42,728 nt of DNA from the NCBI GenBank assembly GCA_022844565.1, contig JALHLK010000042.1, positions 1 through 42,728 on the forward strand, read 5' to 3'. Shown piece by piece: positions 15,177-22,920 of this stretch; positions within the stretch are counted from its first letter, which is position 1, and each line of letters starts with the position of its first letter. The position numbers and the translations under genes are program-made. The stretch comes from Saprospiraceae bacterium. Lineage in GTDB: Bacteria > Bacteroidota > Bacteroidia > Chitinophagales > Saprospiraceae. A model generated the notes under the pieces. That model had not been told where the DNA came from and made no database searches. It was given only the letters and a program-made list of their open reading frames with translations.

Positions 15177-17577
15177 AATACCTATTATTCTTCCAAAACT
15201 GCATGACGAAAAGGATCCGTGTGTCCAAAGATTGATTGATGCATTAAAACATGAAAAAGGAATTGAAAAAATTCATGTTTCTAACCATAAAAATGGAGAA
15301 GAACCTGAACTTTGCTTTCATTACGCACCGGATATTATTTCTATTGATAGAATTACATTTTTGGCCAAGCAAACTGGGGCTGTATTAACTGAAAAAATAG
15401 GTCATCATTTATATAAGGTTTCTGGGATAAGACACGCTCGTCATGCCAAACAAATAGAGCAATCTTTAAGGCATAAAAAAGGAATTTTGGAAGTTGCCGT
15501 AACCGAAACTGGTATCATCCGGGTAGAGTATGACAATGATAATACAAGCGAAAGTAATATTTCAGCAATCATTGAAAGACAACATCTGCATATAGAAAGA
15601 CCCCCAGCAGTAGTTATCGATGAAGTAAAAGTAAAAAGTGGCATATTTGGAACAAGAACGGAACTATTTTTAGCGATAGGATGTGGCATATTTTTAGCCA
15701 TTGGATTTGGGTTGTCCTATTTAAGTACTATTCCATCATATGTGAGCATCATACTTTACTGTATTTCGTATTTGTTAGGAGGGTATTACACGGCAGAGGC
15801 AGCCTTAAAAACCATTTTAAAAGGAGGGTTTGAAATAGATTTCTTGATGCTCGTTGCTGCCATTGGAGCAGCTGTATTGGGGAATTGGGCAGAAGGTGCC
15901 TTGCTTTTATTCCTATTCAGTATTGGACATTCTCTTGAGCACTATGCTATGGGCAAAGCTCAAAAATCAATTGCCGCCTTAGTAGATCTATCACCAAAGA
16001 CCGCTTTGCTTAAACGTAAAGATACCGTAGAAGAAGTTAGTATTGAAAGTCTGCAAATTGGGGATGTAATCGTCATAAAGCCAGATACAAAAATTTCAGC
16101 TGATGGATTGGTCGTAAAAGGCCAAAGTAGTGTAAATCAAGCCTCTATTACAGGTGAAAGTATACCCGTAGAAAAGTTTGCAGTTGCCGAAAATAAATCA
16201 GGTACTTTAGATGTAAAAAATAGTACACCCGAAAACCATGTATTCGCAGGTACACTCAATGGTAATAACTTATTGGAAGTGAAAGTCACCAAATTGTCTA
16301 AGGACTCTACCCTGGCTAGACTGGTAAGATTGGTCAATGAAGCACAAGCTCAAAAATCTCCAACACAGTTATTTACCGATAAATTTGAAAAATATTTTGT
16401 GCCTATCGTTTTGGTTTTAGTTGCCGTTCTCAACTTTGCCTTCCTGATTATTGACGAACCATTCAGTGCAAGCTTTTACAGATCTATGGCGGTTTTGGTT
16501 GCTGCAAGTCCTTGTGCATTGGCAATTTCTACGCCTAGTGCTGTTTTAAGTGCCATCGCAAGAGCAGCTCGAGGGGGCGTACTTATCAAAGGAGGTAGAC
16601 CACTGGAGGATCTTGGAGCTTTAACCGCCATCGCATTTGATAAGACGGGTACTTTGACCGAGGGCAAACCAAAACTTACAGAGGTGATTGCCTTAAATGA
16701 TTTTGAAGAAGATCGTCTATTAGACATTTTGATAGCAGCCGAAAGTCTGAGCGATCACCCCCTTGCCAAAGCAATTGTCATAGGTGCAACACAACGAATT
16801 CAAAAACAATCAACCTCAAAAGCCGAAAATATAAAATCAATTCTAGGTCGAGGCATAAGGGCAACCATCAATCAAAAGGAAATTGTGATTGGCAATTTGA
16901 ATCTATTTGATGAACTGGATGAAAACAAGCCTTCATCAACGATAAAAGATACGGTAAAATCACTTGAAAACGCTGGTAATACGACCATGATCGTAAGACA
17001 AGAAAATCTCTACATTGGTATCATCGCCTTGATGGATACACCTCGTAAGGAAGCTAAGCTTGCATTAGAAAAACTAAAAAAGGTCGGTATAAAACGAATG
17101 ATCATGCTCACTGGTGATAATCAACAAGTAGCCGATGCTGTGGCCAGAGAAATTGGGCTTACAGAAGCTTGGGGCAGCTTACTACCAGAAGCCAAAGTAG
17201 AAGCCATAAAAAAATTGATTACCGAAGAAAATAAAGTCGCTATGGTTGGGGATGGTGTAAATGATGCCCCCGCCATGGCCAATAGTACCGTAGGCATCGC
17301 GATGGGTGCCGCTGGTTCTGATGTGGCTCTAGAGACTGCCGACGTTGCTCTAATGTCTGATAAGCTAGAAAACCTTGCTTTTGCTATTGGTTTAAGTAGA
17401 AAGTCTAAAAACATCATTATTCAAAACATTTGGATAAGTCTGGGTGTAGTTACACTTCTCATCCCGATTACTATGTTTGGAATTGCAAATCTTGGTATCG
17501 CCGTAGTCATACACGAAGGATCAACTTTGGTAGTTGTGCTTAATGCGCTACGACTTTTGGCTTATGAAAAGATATAG
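15157..17577 (+). CDS. P1B-type heavy-metal translocating ATPase (P1B-4-like)
   Basis: 806 residues. The cytoplasmic N-terminus (about 1-160) has two ferredoxin-like metal-domain folds without CxxC; only one Cys, in DPCVQRL, is left. Transmembrane helices follow (from about residue 170), the A domain with TGES, the ion-site SPC (S451-P452-C453) in place of CPC, the phosphorylation site D495 in DKTGTLTEG, the SDHPLAKA nucleotide block, TGDN and GDGVNDAPAM, and HEGST at about 786-790 in the last helix. SPC plus HEG(S/G)T marks the P1B-4 group, which exports Co, Zn or Fe ions depending on the member. It is the third gene of a cbpA-cbpM operon and precedes a NikK/HupE-like pair. Confidence 0.92.
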   Translation: MEKLHIKIPIILPKLHDEKDPCVQRLIDALKHEKGIEKIHVSNHKNGEEPELCFHYAPDIISIDRITFLAKQTGAVLTEKIGHHLYKVSGIRHARHAKQIEQSLRHKKGILEVAVTETGIIRVEYDNDNTSESNISAIIERQHLHIERPPAVVIDEVKVKSGIFGTRTELFLAIGCGIFLAIGFGLSYLSTIPSYVSIILYCISYLLGGYYTAEAALKTILKGGFEIDFLMLVAAIGAAVLGNWAEGALLLFLFSIGHSLEHYAMGKAQKSIAALVDLSPKTALLKRKDTVEEVSIESLQIGDVIVIKPDTKISADGLVVKGQSSVNQASITGESIPVEKFAVAENKSGTLDVKNSTPENHVFAGTLNGNNLLEVKVTKLSKDSTLARLVRLVNEAQAQKSPTQLFTDKFEKYFVPIVLVLVAVLNFAFLIIDEPFSASFYRSMAVLVAASPCALAISTPSAVLSAIARAARGGVLIKGGRPLEDLGALTAIAFDKTGTLTEGKPKLTEVIALNDFEEDRLLDILIAAESLSDHPLAKAIVIGATQRIQKQSTSKAENIKSILGRGIRATINQKEIVIGNLNLFDELDENKPSSTIKDTVKSLENAGNTTMIVRQENLYIGIIALMDTPRKEAKLALEKLKKVGIKRMIMLTGDNQQVADAVAREIGLTEAWGSLLPEAKVEAIKKLITEENKVAMVGDGVNDAPAMANSTVGIAMGAAGSDVALETADVALMSDKLENLAFAIGLSRKSKNIIIQNIWISLGVVTLLIPITMFGIANLGIAVVIHEGSTLVVVLNALRLLAYEKI

Positions 17578-17718
17578 AGAAGTTCTAAAAACTCCAATTA
17601 ATTCTTAAGACCACACCAAAAAGCGATTTCAAAATTTGTGAATTTTAGACTTTTTGAAGTAGACTCATTTTTAATAACTTAAAATTCAAGTTAACTCTTT
17701 TGTAATCCAAACTTATAT

Positions 17719-17749
17719 TGCGACTTTTGCAATTTATTAAAAAGTCGTA
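17719..17749 (+). promoter_or_regulatory. Dyad just upstream of the NikK-like gene
   Basis: CGACTTTT (17721-17728) and AAAAGTCG (17740-17747) form a perfect 8-bp inverted repeat with an 11-base spacer, extendable by a G-T and a T-A pair, ending two bases before the ATG at 17751. It could be an operator for a metal regulator or an RNA hairpin covering the start codon. Confidence 0.5.
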
Positions 17750-17750
17750 G

Positions 17751-18746
17751 ATGAAAAAATTACTTTTGGTGATAATAGCGTATTGTGCCTTAACAAGCCA
17801 TGATATGTTTCTTAAGTTAAGCACCTATTTTCTTGAGCCAAACAAACCTGCTGTGATCAGTCTTTACAATGGGACTTTTGAGAAAAGTGACAATGTAATC
17901 TCAAGGGATCGAATGGCCGATGTGAGCCTGCAAGGACAAGGTGTGCGCACAGCTGTAGATACATCGCAGTGGAGTGGAAAGGACAGTATTACCCTTCTGA
18001 ACTTTACAACAGGTACTGCTGGGACATGGGTAGCTGGAGTGTCAATCAAGCCAAGACTGATAGAAATGAAGGCCCAAGCTTTTAACGATTACCTCGTACA
18101 TGATGGCGTCTTGGAAATGCTACAATGGCGAAAGGATAATAATGCTACGGAAAAAGACGCAATCGAGCAGTACGCTAAGCACGTAAAGACCATATTTCAA
18201 GTTGGTGATAAAACCAGCGAAGATTACAAAACAATTTTTGGTTATCCAATTGAGTTTATTCCTTTAGAAAATCCTTACGATCTTCATCCTGGACATGATT
18301 TAAAAGTACAGCTACTATGGCAAGGAAAACCACTTCCAAATCATTTAGTTTATATTGGTAAAAGTGTTAGAGATCACGATCATTCTCATGATCATGCCCA
18401 TGATCACGCACATACACACGACCATAATCACGAAGGTCATACTCATGACAATGTCAATGGTCTTCGCACGGATAGCTTAGGGATAGTCAAAGTAACAATA
18501 GACCAAACAGGAGTTTATTACCTTCGGACCATTCATCTCATCAATTCTGAAAAGGAAGGTTTAACCCATGAATCAAATTGGGCGACGCTTACTTTTGAGG
18601 TGGGAGATGGGCACACACATAGCCATAGCCATCACACCCATGATCATTCTATTGATAGTGAAGGTGGCATCCCGTTGTATATATTTGGAATTGTTAGTTT
18701 GATTTTGGTGATCGGTTTATATTTTTGGTTTAACAAAAAGAAGTAA
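17751..18746 (+). CDS. DUF4198/NikK-like periplasmic protein with His-rich loop and C-terminal membrane anchor
   Basis: 331 residues. The signal segment (1-16) ends so that the mature chain would start near HDMFLKLSTYFLEPNKPAV, the N-terminal His-Asp block seen in DUF4198 and NikK-type metal proteins. The middle is beta-rich, and residues about 205-232 form a His/Asp cluster (HDHSHDHAHDHAHTHDHNHE) with a second cluster HTHSHSHHTHDHS near 288-300. A single C-terminal helix (IFGIVSLILVIGLYFWF) anchors it. The TAATG junction joins it to the HupE-like gene (one-base overlap). I infer periplasmic binding of Ni, Co or Zn for the permease; the metal is not shown by sequence. Confidence 0.82.
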   Translation: MKKLLLVIIAYCALTSHDMFLKLSTYFLEPNKPAVISLYNGTFEKSDNVISRDRMADVSLQGQGVRTAVDTSQWSGKDSITLLNFTTGTAGTWVAGVSIKPRLIEMKAQAFNDYLVHDGVLEMLQWRKDNNATEKDAIEQYAKHVKTIFQVGDKTSEDYKTIFGYPIEFIPLENPYDLHPGHDLKVQLLWQGKPLPNHLVYIGKSVRDHDHSHDHAHDHAHTHDHNHEGHTHDNVNGLRTDSLGIVKVTIDQTGVYYLRTIHLINSEKEGLTHESNWATLTFEVGDGHTHSHSHHTHDHSIDSEGGIPLYIFGIVSLILVIGLYFWFNKKK

Positions 18747-19420
18747 TGCAACTAAAAACTAAGATTTTGTTATTTGTGCTGATCATTCCGATTGTATTGT
18801 TGGCTCATGGAGTTAGTCCCGAAGACCAAGCCATATTAAATAATGGAGGTTTGATATCTTACATCCTTGTCGGTGCAAAACACATGGTTACAGGGTATGA
18901 TCACTTGCTTTTTTTAGCTGGAGTGATTTTTTATATCAAAGGATTTAGAGATATTATCACATTTATTACAGCATTTACCATAGGTCACAGTATCACTTTG
19001 ATTGGAGCGACATATTTGGGCATCAAAGCAGATGAACACCTCATCGATGCCGTCATCGCATTAAGTGTGCTATACAAGGGATTCGAAAATCTTGGTGGCT
19101 TCGAAAAATTGTTTAAATCATCTTCTCCAAATCTGTTGATGATGGTATTTATATTTGGGCTAATTCATGGATTTGGTCTTTCTACAAGACTTCAATCGTT
19201 TGACTTGGGGCAAAATCAATTTCTAGCAAAAATCATTTGCTTTAACATTGGAGTGGAATTGGGTCAAATCGTGGCATTAATACCAATTATTTTCGTGATT
19301 ATCAAGTGGCAAAAAATGAAAAGCTACGATGCGTTTTATAAAGCTGTAAATACCTATCTAGTTATAGCTGGTATTGGCTTATTCATCTTCCAAATTTATT
19401 CTTTTTTCAATGGACATTGA
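18746..19420 (+). CDS. HupE/UreJ-family metal permease
   Basis: 224 residues with a cleavable-looking N-terminus (LLFVLIIPIVLLAHGVSPED) and six or seven membrane segments. The HupE/UreJ signatures are clear: GAKHMVTGYDHLLFLAGVIF, the second block TAFTIGHSITLIGATYLG, and FIFGLIHGFGLSTRLQSFDL. These conserved His and Asp residues line the metal path in nickel/cobalt permeases of this group. It follows the NikK-like gene with a one-base stop-start overlap, so the two are translationally coupled and probably form an uptake module. Which metal it carries is unknown. Confidence 0.88.
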   Translation: MQLKTKILLFVLIIPIVLLAHGVSPEDQAILNNGGLISYILVGAKHMVTGYDHLLFLAGVIFYIKGFRDIITFITAFTIGHSITLIGATYLGIKADEHLIDAVIALSVLYKGFENLGGFEKLFKSSSPNLLMMVFIFGLIHGFGLSTRLQSFDLGQNQFLAKIICFNIGVELGQIVALIPIIFVIIKWQKMKSYDAFYKAVNTYLVIAGIGLFIFQIYSFFNGH

Positions 19421-19493
19421 GGTTTTTTAGAATATTAGGAGCTTATTTTCTTTTATACCTATTCACATAACTTTAGAGCTGTATCTGTTTTGC

Positions 19494-21053
19494 TTATTCT
19501 AAAATCCTTCCATCTTTATCCATCACTATACTCTTTATATCCTCTCCTTTCTTCAACTGCACACGATACCTAAACTGCCCATTTTCTTTGACGAAAGTAA
19601 CTCTGCCCATGGTGTAACCGATGTGAAGGTCTAAGAGCTTCTTTTGTAAAGGTTCGGGAAGTTGATCTTCATAGGGGATCGTATTCGTAAATTTAAGGCT
19701 TGCGATACCTTCATCTTTTCTTTCCACGAAAGTGTTAGGTGCATTACGTTTTTTGATGAGGTCAAAAGCGTCATAAAGTTCTCCGATTGCTGTGAAGGAT
19801 TGGTAGGTGAGTTTGTCACCTGCAATGTTGATCACTTGGAACAATTGGGTATTTTCGGCAGCTTTATCCCTTTTAGCACCCAGATCATCCCACCCTTTTG
19901 CATTCATATTGTACATCTTGCCACCACTGACAGAGACCACGTAAACGGTGCCTGTTTGGTCTCTTAGGTTGACACCTTTGAGGGTATTTATACCTGGAGA
20001 GACCCGTCCTCTAGCATAAGCATGATCGTGACCTTGCAGTACGAGATCTACCTTGTACTTATCAAAGATGGGTTTCCAGAGATTCCTTAATTCAGTATTG
20101 TCACGCCCATCAGATGCAGAAAACAAGGGATGGTGAAAAGTGACAACTTTCCATTTTTGAGTAGTTTTAGAAAGTACTTCTTCGAGCCAAATTGCTTGCT
20201 TTTGTGTCTCTTCGTTGCTATTAAGGCCAATGATTCGAGTATTTTGATAATCCATATAGTATACCGTCTCTTCCAATCCTTGGGGACCATTAGCAGGAAG
20301 GGTAAACTGCGGTCTCCACTGTGCGGATAAGCTGCGTTTATTGGCTTTTTGTTCCACTTCATTTACAGCTCTGTACTCATGATTGCCGGGTACGGGAAAA
20401 GAAGGTAGGTTGCTGTGTATCCAACCACCAGCATCAAACCATTCCTGCCATTCTTGCTCACGGTGGGCACTGTTGACCAAGTCGCCAGCATGGATAATAA
20501 AGCCTGCATTAGGTGCTTTTTTGTAACCCTCGCGAATGAGCCTAGACCACAATTCGAGGATGTAGTTTTGGGCATCGCCGAGGTATAAGAAGGAAAATGG
20601 TTTTTCTGGATCTTTATTTGCTGTTTTAAATTGTATCCATTCACTCCATCTTTGGCCGTCTCCCACGCGATACGCATACGTCGTACTTGGAAGGAGCTTT
20701 TCAAAAACAACGGAATGATAGTTTGCTATTACCTCAGCCGAAGCAATATTTGACGCATCAAATAGTGTCGTCTTGGCTTGAAAAGTCTGTGCATTTCTCC
20801 AAAACTTAGGAGCACCTGTTGCCACTGCTATTTCAGCGAAAGCTGTATCAATATCAGCATTGGTACGCCATGTTACACTTGCCGTGCTCTTAGCATCTGC
20901 TCCTAAACCCAACACTTTTCTATCAGGGTATTGACTTGGCTTACTCCATTCGGCATCAAATACAGGTGCTTGATACACGCGCTGTTCTTGCGCCTTAGAA
21001 ACTATTTGAAACAGTAATATGAAAACCAACGATAAAATAAACCCTCTAGCCAT
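19494..21053 (-). CDS. Secreted purple-acid-phosphatase-like metallophosphoesterase
   Basis: 519 residues from ATG 21053. The frame is open further upstream but MARGFILSLVFILLFQIVSK then AQEQ is a signal peptide and the longer start would add 24 residues of repeat-derived sequence. An N-terminal fibronectin-III-like domain (ASVTWRTNADIDTAFAEIAV ... YAYRVGDG) precedes the calcineurin-like catalytic domain with LYLGDAQNY, HAGDLVNSAHR, VPGNHEY, VTFHHPLFS and LQGHDHAYAR, the full set of metal ligands. The order and the FN3 domain match purple acid phosphatases. It would hydrolyse phosphate esters outside the cytoplasm. It is convergent with the HupE-like gene. Confidence 0.9.
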   Translation of the reverse strand: MARGFILSLVFILLFQIVSKAQEQRVYQAPVFDAEWSKPSQYPDRKVLGLGADAKSTASVTWRTNADIDTAFAEIAVATGAPKFWRNAQTFQAKTTLFDASNIASAEVIANYHSVVFEKLLPSTTYAYRVGDGQRWSEWIQFKTANKDPEKPFSFLYLGDAQNYILELWSRLIREGYKKAPNAGFIIHAGDLVNSAHREQEWQEWFDAGGWIHSNLPSFPVPGNHEYRAVNEVEQKANKRSLSAQWRPQFTLPANGPQGLEETVYYMDYQNTRIIGLNSNEETQKQAIWLEEVLSKTTQKWKVVTFHHPLFSASDGRDNTELRNLWKPIFDKYKVDLVLQGHDHAYARGRVSPGINTLKGVNLRDQTGTVYVVSVSGGKMYNMNAKGWDDLGAKRDKAAENTQLFQVINIAGDKLTYQSFTAIGELYDAFDLIKKRNAPNTFVERKDEGIASLKFTNTIPYEDQLPEPLQKKLLDLHIGYTMGRVTFVKENGQFRYRVQLKKGEDIKSIVMDKDGRILE

Positions 21054-21102
21054 GTTCTTCCTTTTGTTTAATAACGCTTTTTGAGCACATAGATTGTAAA
21101 TG

Positions 21103-21190
21103 AATGCAAGAATGTGTGAAAGCAAGAATGCGAGAATGTGAAAATGCGAGAATGTGAAAATGCGAGAATGCGAAAATGTGAAAATTCAAG
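21103..21190. repeat. Octanucleotide tandem repeat
   Basis: Eleven units of 8 bp run without interruption, mostly AATGCGAG alternating with AATGTGAA, the middle six units being closest to each other. The array sits about 50 bases upstream of the metallophosphoesterase start on the opposite strand and 170 bases before the first POT gene. The clean 8-bp period suggests slipped-strand variation. Confidence 0.85.
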
Positions 21191-21361
21191 ATTGAAGATA
21201 TGATAAGTCATTTTCATCTAAAAGCTTATCGCTAGTCGCTACCAGCTGATAAATGAAATTTTGGCCTACATTCGCTAAAAAATTTGATTCTCTTTATAAT
21301 TTTTACGCATAATCTACCCATTTGATCAAAAAATTCTATATTTAGCACGAAATTCAATTAT

Positions 21362-22888
21362 ATGGAGAATACGGAACGTAGAATATTTGGGCATAGTCCC
21401 GGTTTGTTTGTGCTTTTTGCTACCGAAATGTGGGAGCGCTTTTCTTTTTATGGGATGAAAGCTTTGCTCATTTTTTACCTTACGAAGTACCACCTTTTTA
21501 CAGATGATGCTGGTAATATATTGGTAGGGAGTTATGCTGCCATGGTATATGCTTTTCCAGTGATTGGTGGATATGTAGCGGATAAATATTTAGGATTTAG
21601 GAAGGCTGTGCTTTTAGGCGGTATTTTACTGGTATTAGGTCATCTTGGGATGGCTTTTGAGGGGAGTGCTGCGAGTAGGGATACGGCTGGAGTTGTGACG
21701 CAGGATAATTTTGCTTTGCAGGTTTTTTACTTTTCGATGGCATTAATAATTGTAGGTGTAGGTTTTTTGAAAGGTAATATATCGTCTATCGTTGGATCTT
21801 TGTATGAAGAAGGAGATGATAGAAGGGATTCGGGCTTTACCATTTTTTATATGGGCATCAATATGGGGTCGTTTTTTGCTACTTTATTATGTGGGTGGTT
21901 AGGTGAAAATTATGGGTGGAATTATGGATTTGGGGCAGCTGGTATTGGTATGTTCTTCGGACTTTTGGTATTTATGTGGGGACAAAAGTACTTCAAAGGC
22001 AAGGCTGAGCCTCCTGATTTAGCATATTTGCAAACGTCTATATTTGGAGGAATCAGTCGAGAGTGGGTGATTTATATTTTGGCCATTTTATTTGTATTCG
22101 TATCGTGGGGTATCGTACAAAACCACACCATTGTAGAAATGATATTGATTGCCGCAAGTATCGCAGCATTGGTGCGCATCATTTATTTTGCGATCAATAA
22201 AGCCACTAAAATAGAGCGTGATCGATTGTTCGTTTTGACCATTTTGATCATATTTTCCGTCATATTCTGGGCGCTTTTTGAGCAGGCTTATACGTCAATG
22301 AATCTGTTTGCTGACCGAGTGATAGATAGAACGGTGTTTGGGAAGGAGTTACCAGCATCGTGGTTTTTATCGTTGAATGCATTATTTATAATACTATTTG
22401 CACCTGTTTTTGCATGGATATGGGTCGAGCTAGAGAAGTTCAACAAAAATCCTAATGCTTTGAATAAGTTTGGTTTAGGCATCGTGTTGGCTGGTATCGG
22501 GTTTGGATTCCTAGTATTGGGTTGTAAAGGAGTAAGTGAAGGAGGTCAGGTAGCACCGATTTATTTGGTATTGGCATATGCTTTTCATTCATGGGGAGAG
22601 TTGTGTGTATCTCCTGTGGGATTATCATCCGTTACGAGATACTCTCCAGTTAGAATAGTAGGGTTTATGATGGGCGTTTGGTTTTTAGCTACAGCAGGAG
22701 CAGAGTATATTGCAGGTTTGTTGGCTAAAATAGCAAGTGTGGATACGAGTGCTCCAGATAGTGCAAATGGGGCTGTGGGAGCCTATGAAAACTTGTTTTC
22801 CATCTTATTTTATATGGGATTAATTTTTGGAGGTGTATTATTAGCTATCACACCTTTCCTTAAGCGATTCCTTCACGATAAAGAATAA
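21362..22888 (+). CDS. POT-family proton-coupled oligopeptide transporter (508 aa)
   Basis: 508 residues, about 12-14 membrane helices. The N-terminal POT signature E22-x-x-E25-R26 is in TEMWERFSFYGMKALLIFYL, followed by the GYVADKYLGFRKAV loop and FLKGNISSIVGSLYEEGDDR, matching the PTR2 pattern, with FTIFYMGINMGSFFATLLCG after it. In the second half FEQAYTSMNLFADRVID and GELCVSPVGLSSVTRYSP (the conserved ExxxSPxGL loop) are present. It would import di- or tripeptides with protons across the inner membrane. A second POT gene follows after 32 bases, so the two are a likely operon. Confidence 0.93.
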   Translation: MENTERRIFGHSPGLFVLFATEMWERFSFYGMKALLIFYLTKYHLFTDDAGNILVGSYAAMVYAFPVIGGYVADKYLGFRKAVLLGGILLVLGHLGMAFEGSAASRDTAGVVTQDNFALQVFYFSMALIIVGVGFLKGNISSIVGSLYEEGDDRRDSGFTIFYMGINMGSFFATLLCGWLGENYGWNYGFGAAGIGMFFGLLVFMWGQKYFKGKAEPPDLAYLQTSIFGGISREWVIYILAILFVFVSWGIVQNHTIVEMILIAASIAALVRIIYFAINKATKIERDRLFVLTILIIFSVIFWALFEQAYTSMNLFADRVIDRTVFGKELPASWFLSLNALFIILFAPVFAWIWVELEKFNKNPNALNKFGLGIVLAGIGFGFLVLGCKGVSEGGQVAPIYLVLAYAFHSWGELCVSPVGLSSVTRYSPVRIVGFMMGVWFLATAGAEYIAGLLAKIASVDTSAPDSANGAVGAYENLFSILFYMGLIFGGVLLAITPFLKRFLHDKE

Positions 22889-22920
22889 TTTTTAACATCA
22901 ATAAGTAACACTAATTTATT

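Noticed and set aside
17578-17660. Terminator after the P-type ATPase
   Set aside because: Only weak A/T pairings (AAAATT/AATTTT, CAAAAAG/CTTTTTG) were found, not enough for a call.
21054-21125. Upstream start for the metallophosphoesterase
   Set aside because: The added 24 residues come partly from the 8-bp repeat array and sit before a proper signal peptide.
21103-21190. Possible CRISPR array
   Set aside because: Units are 8 bp and contiguous, without spacers.
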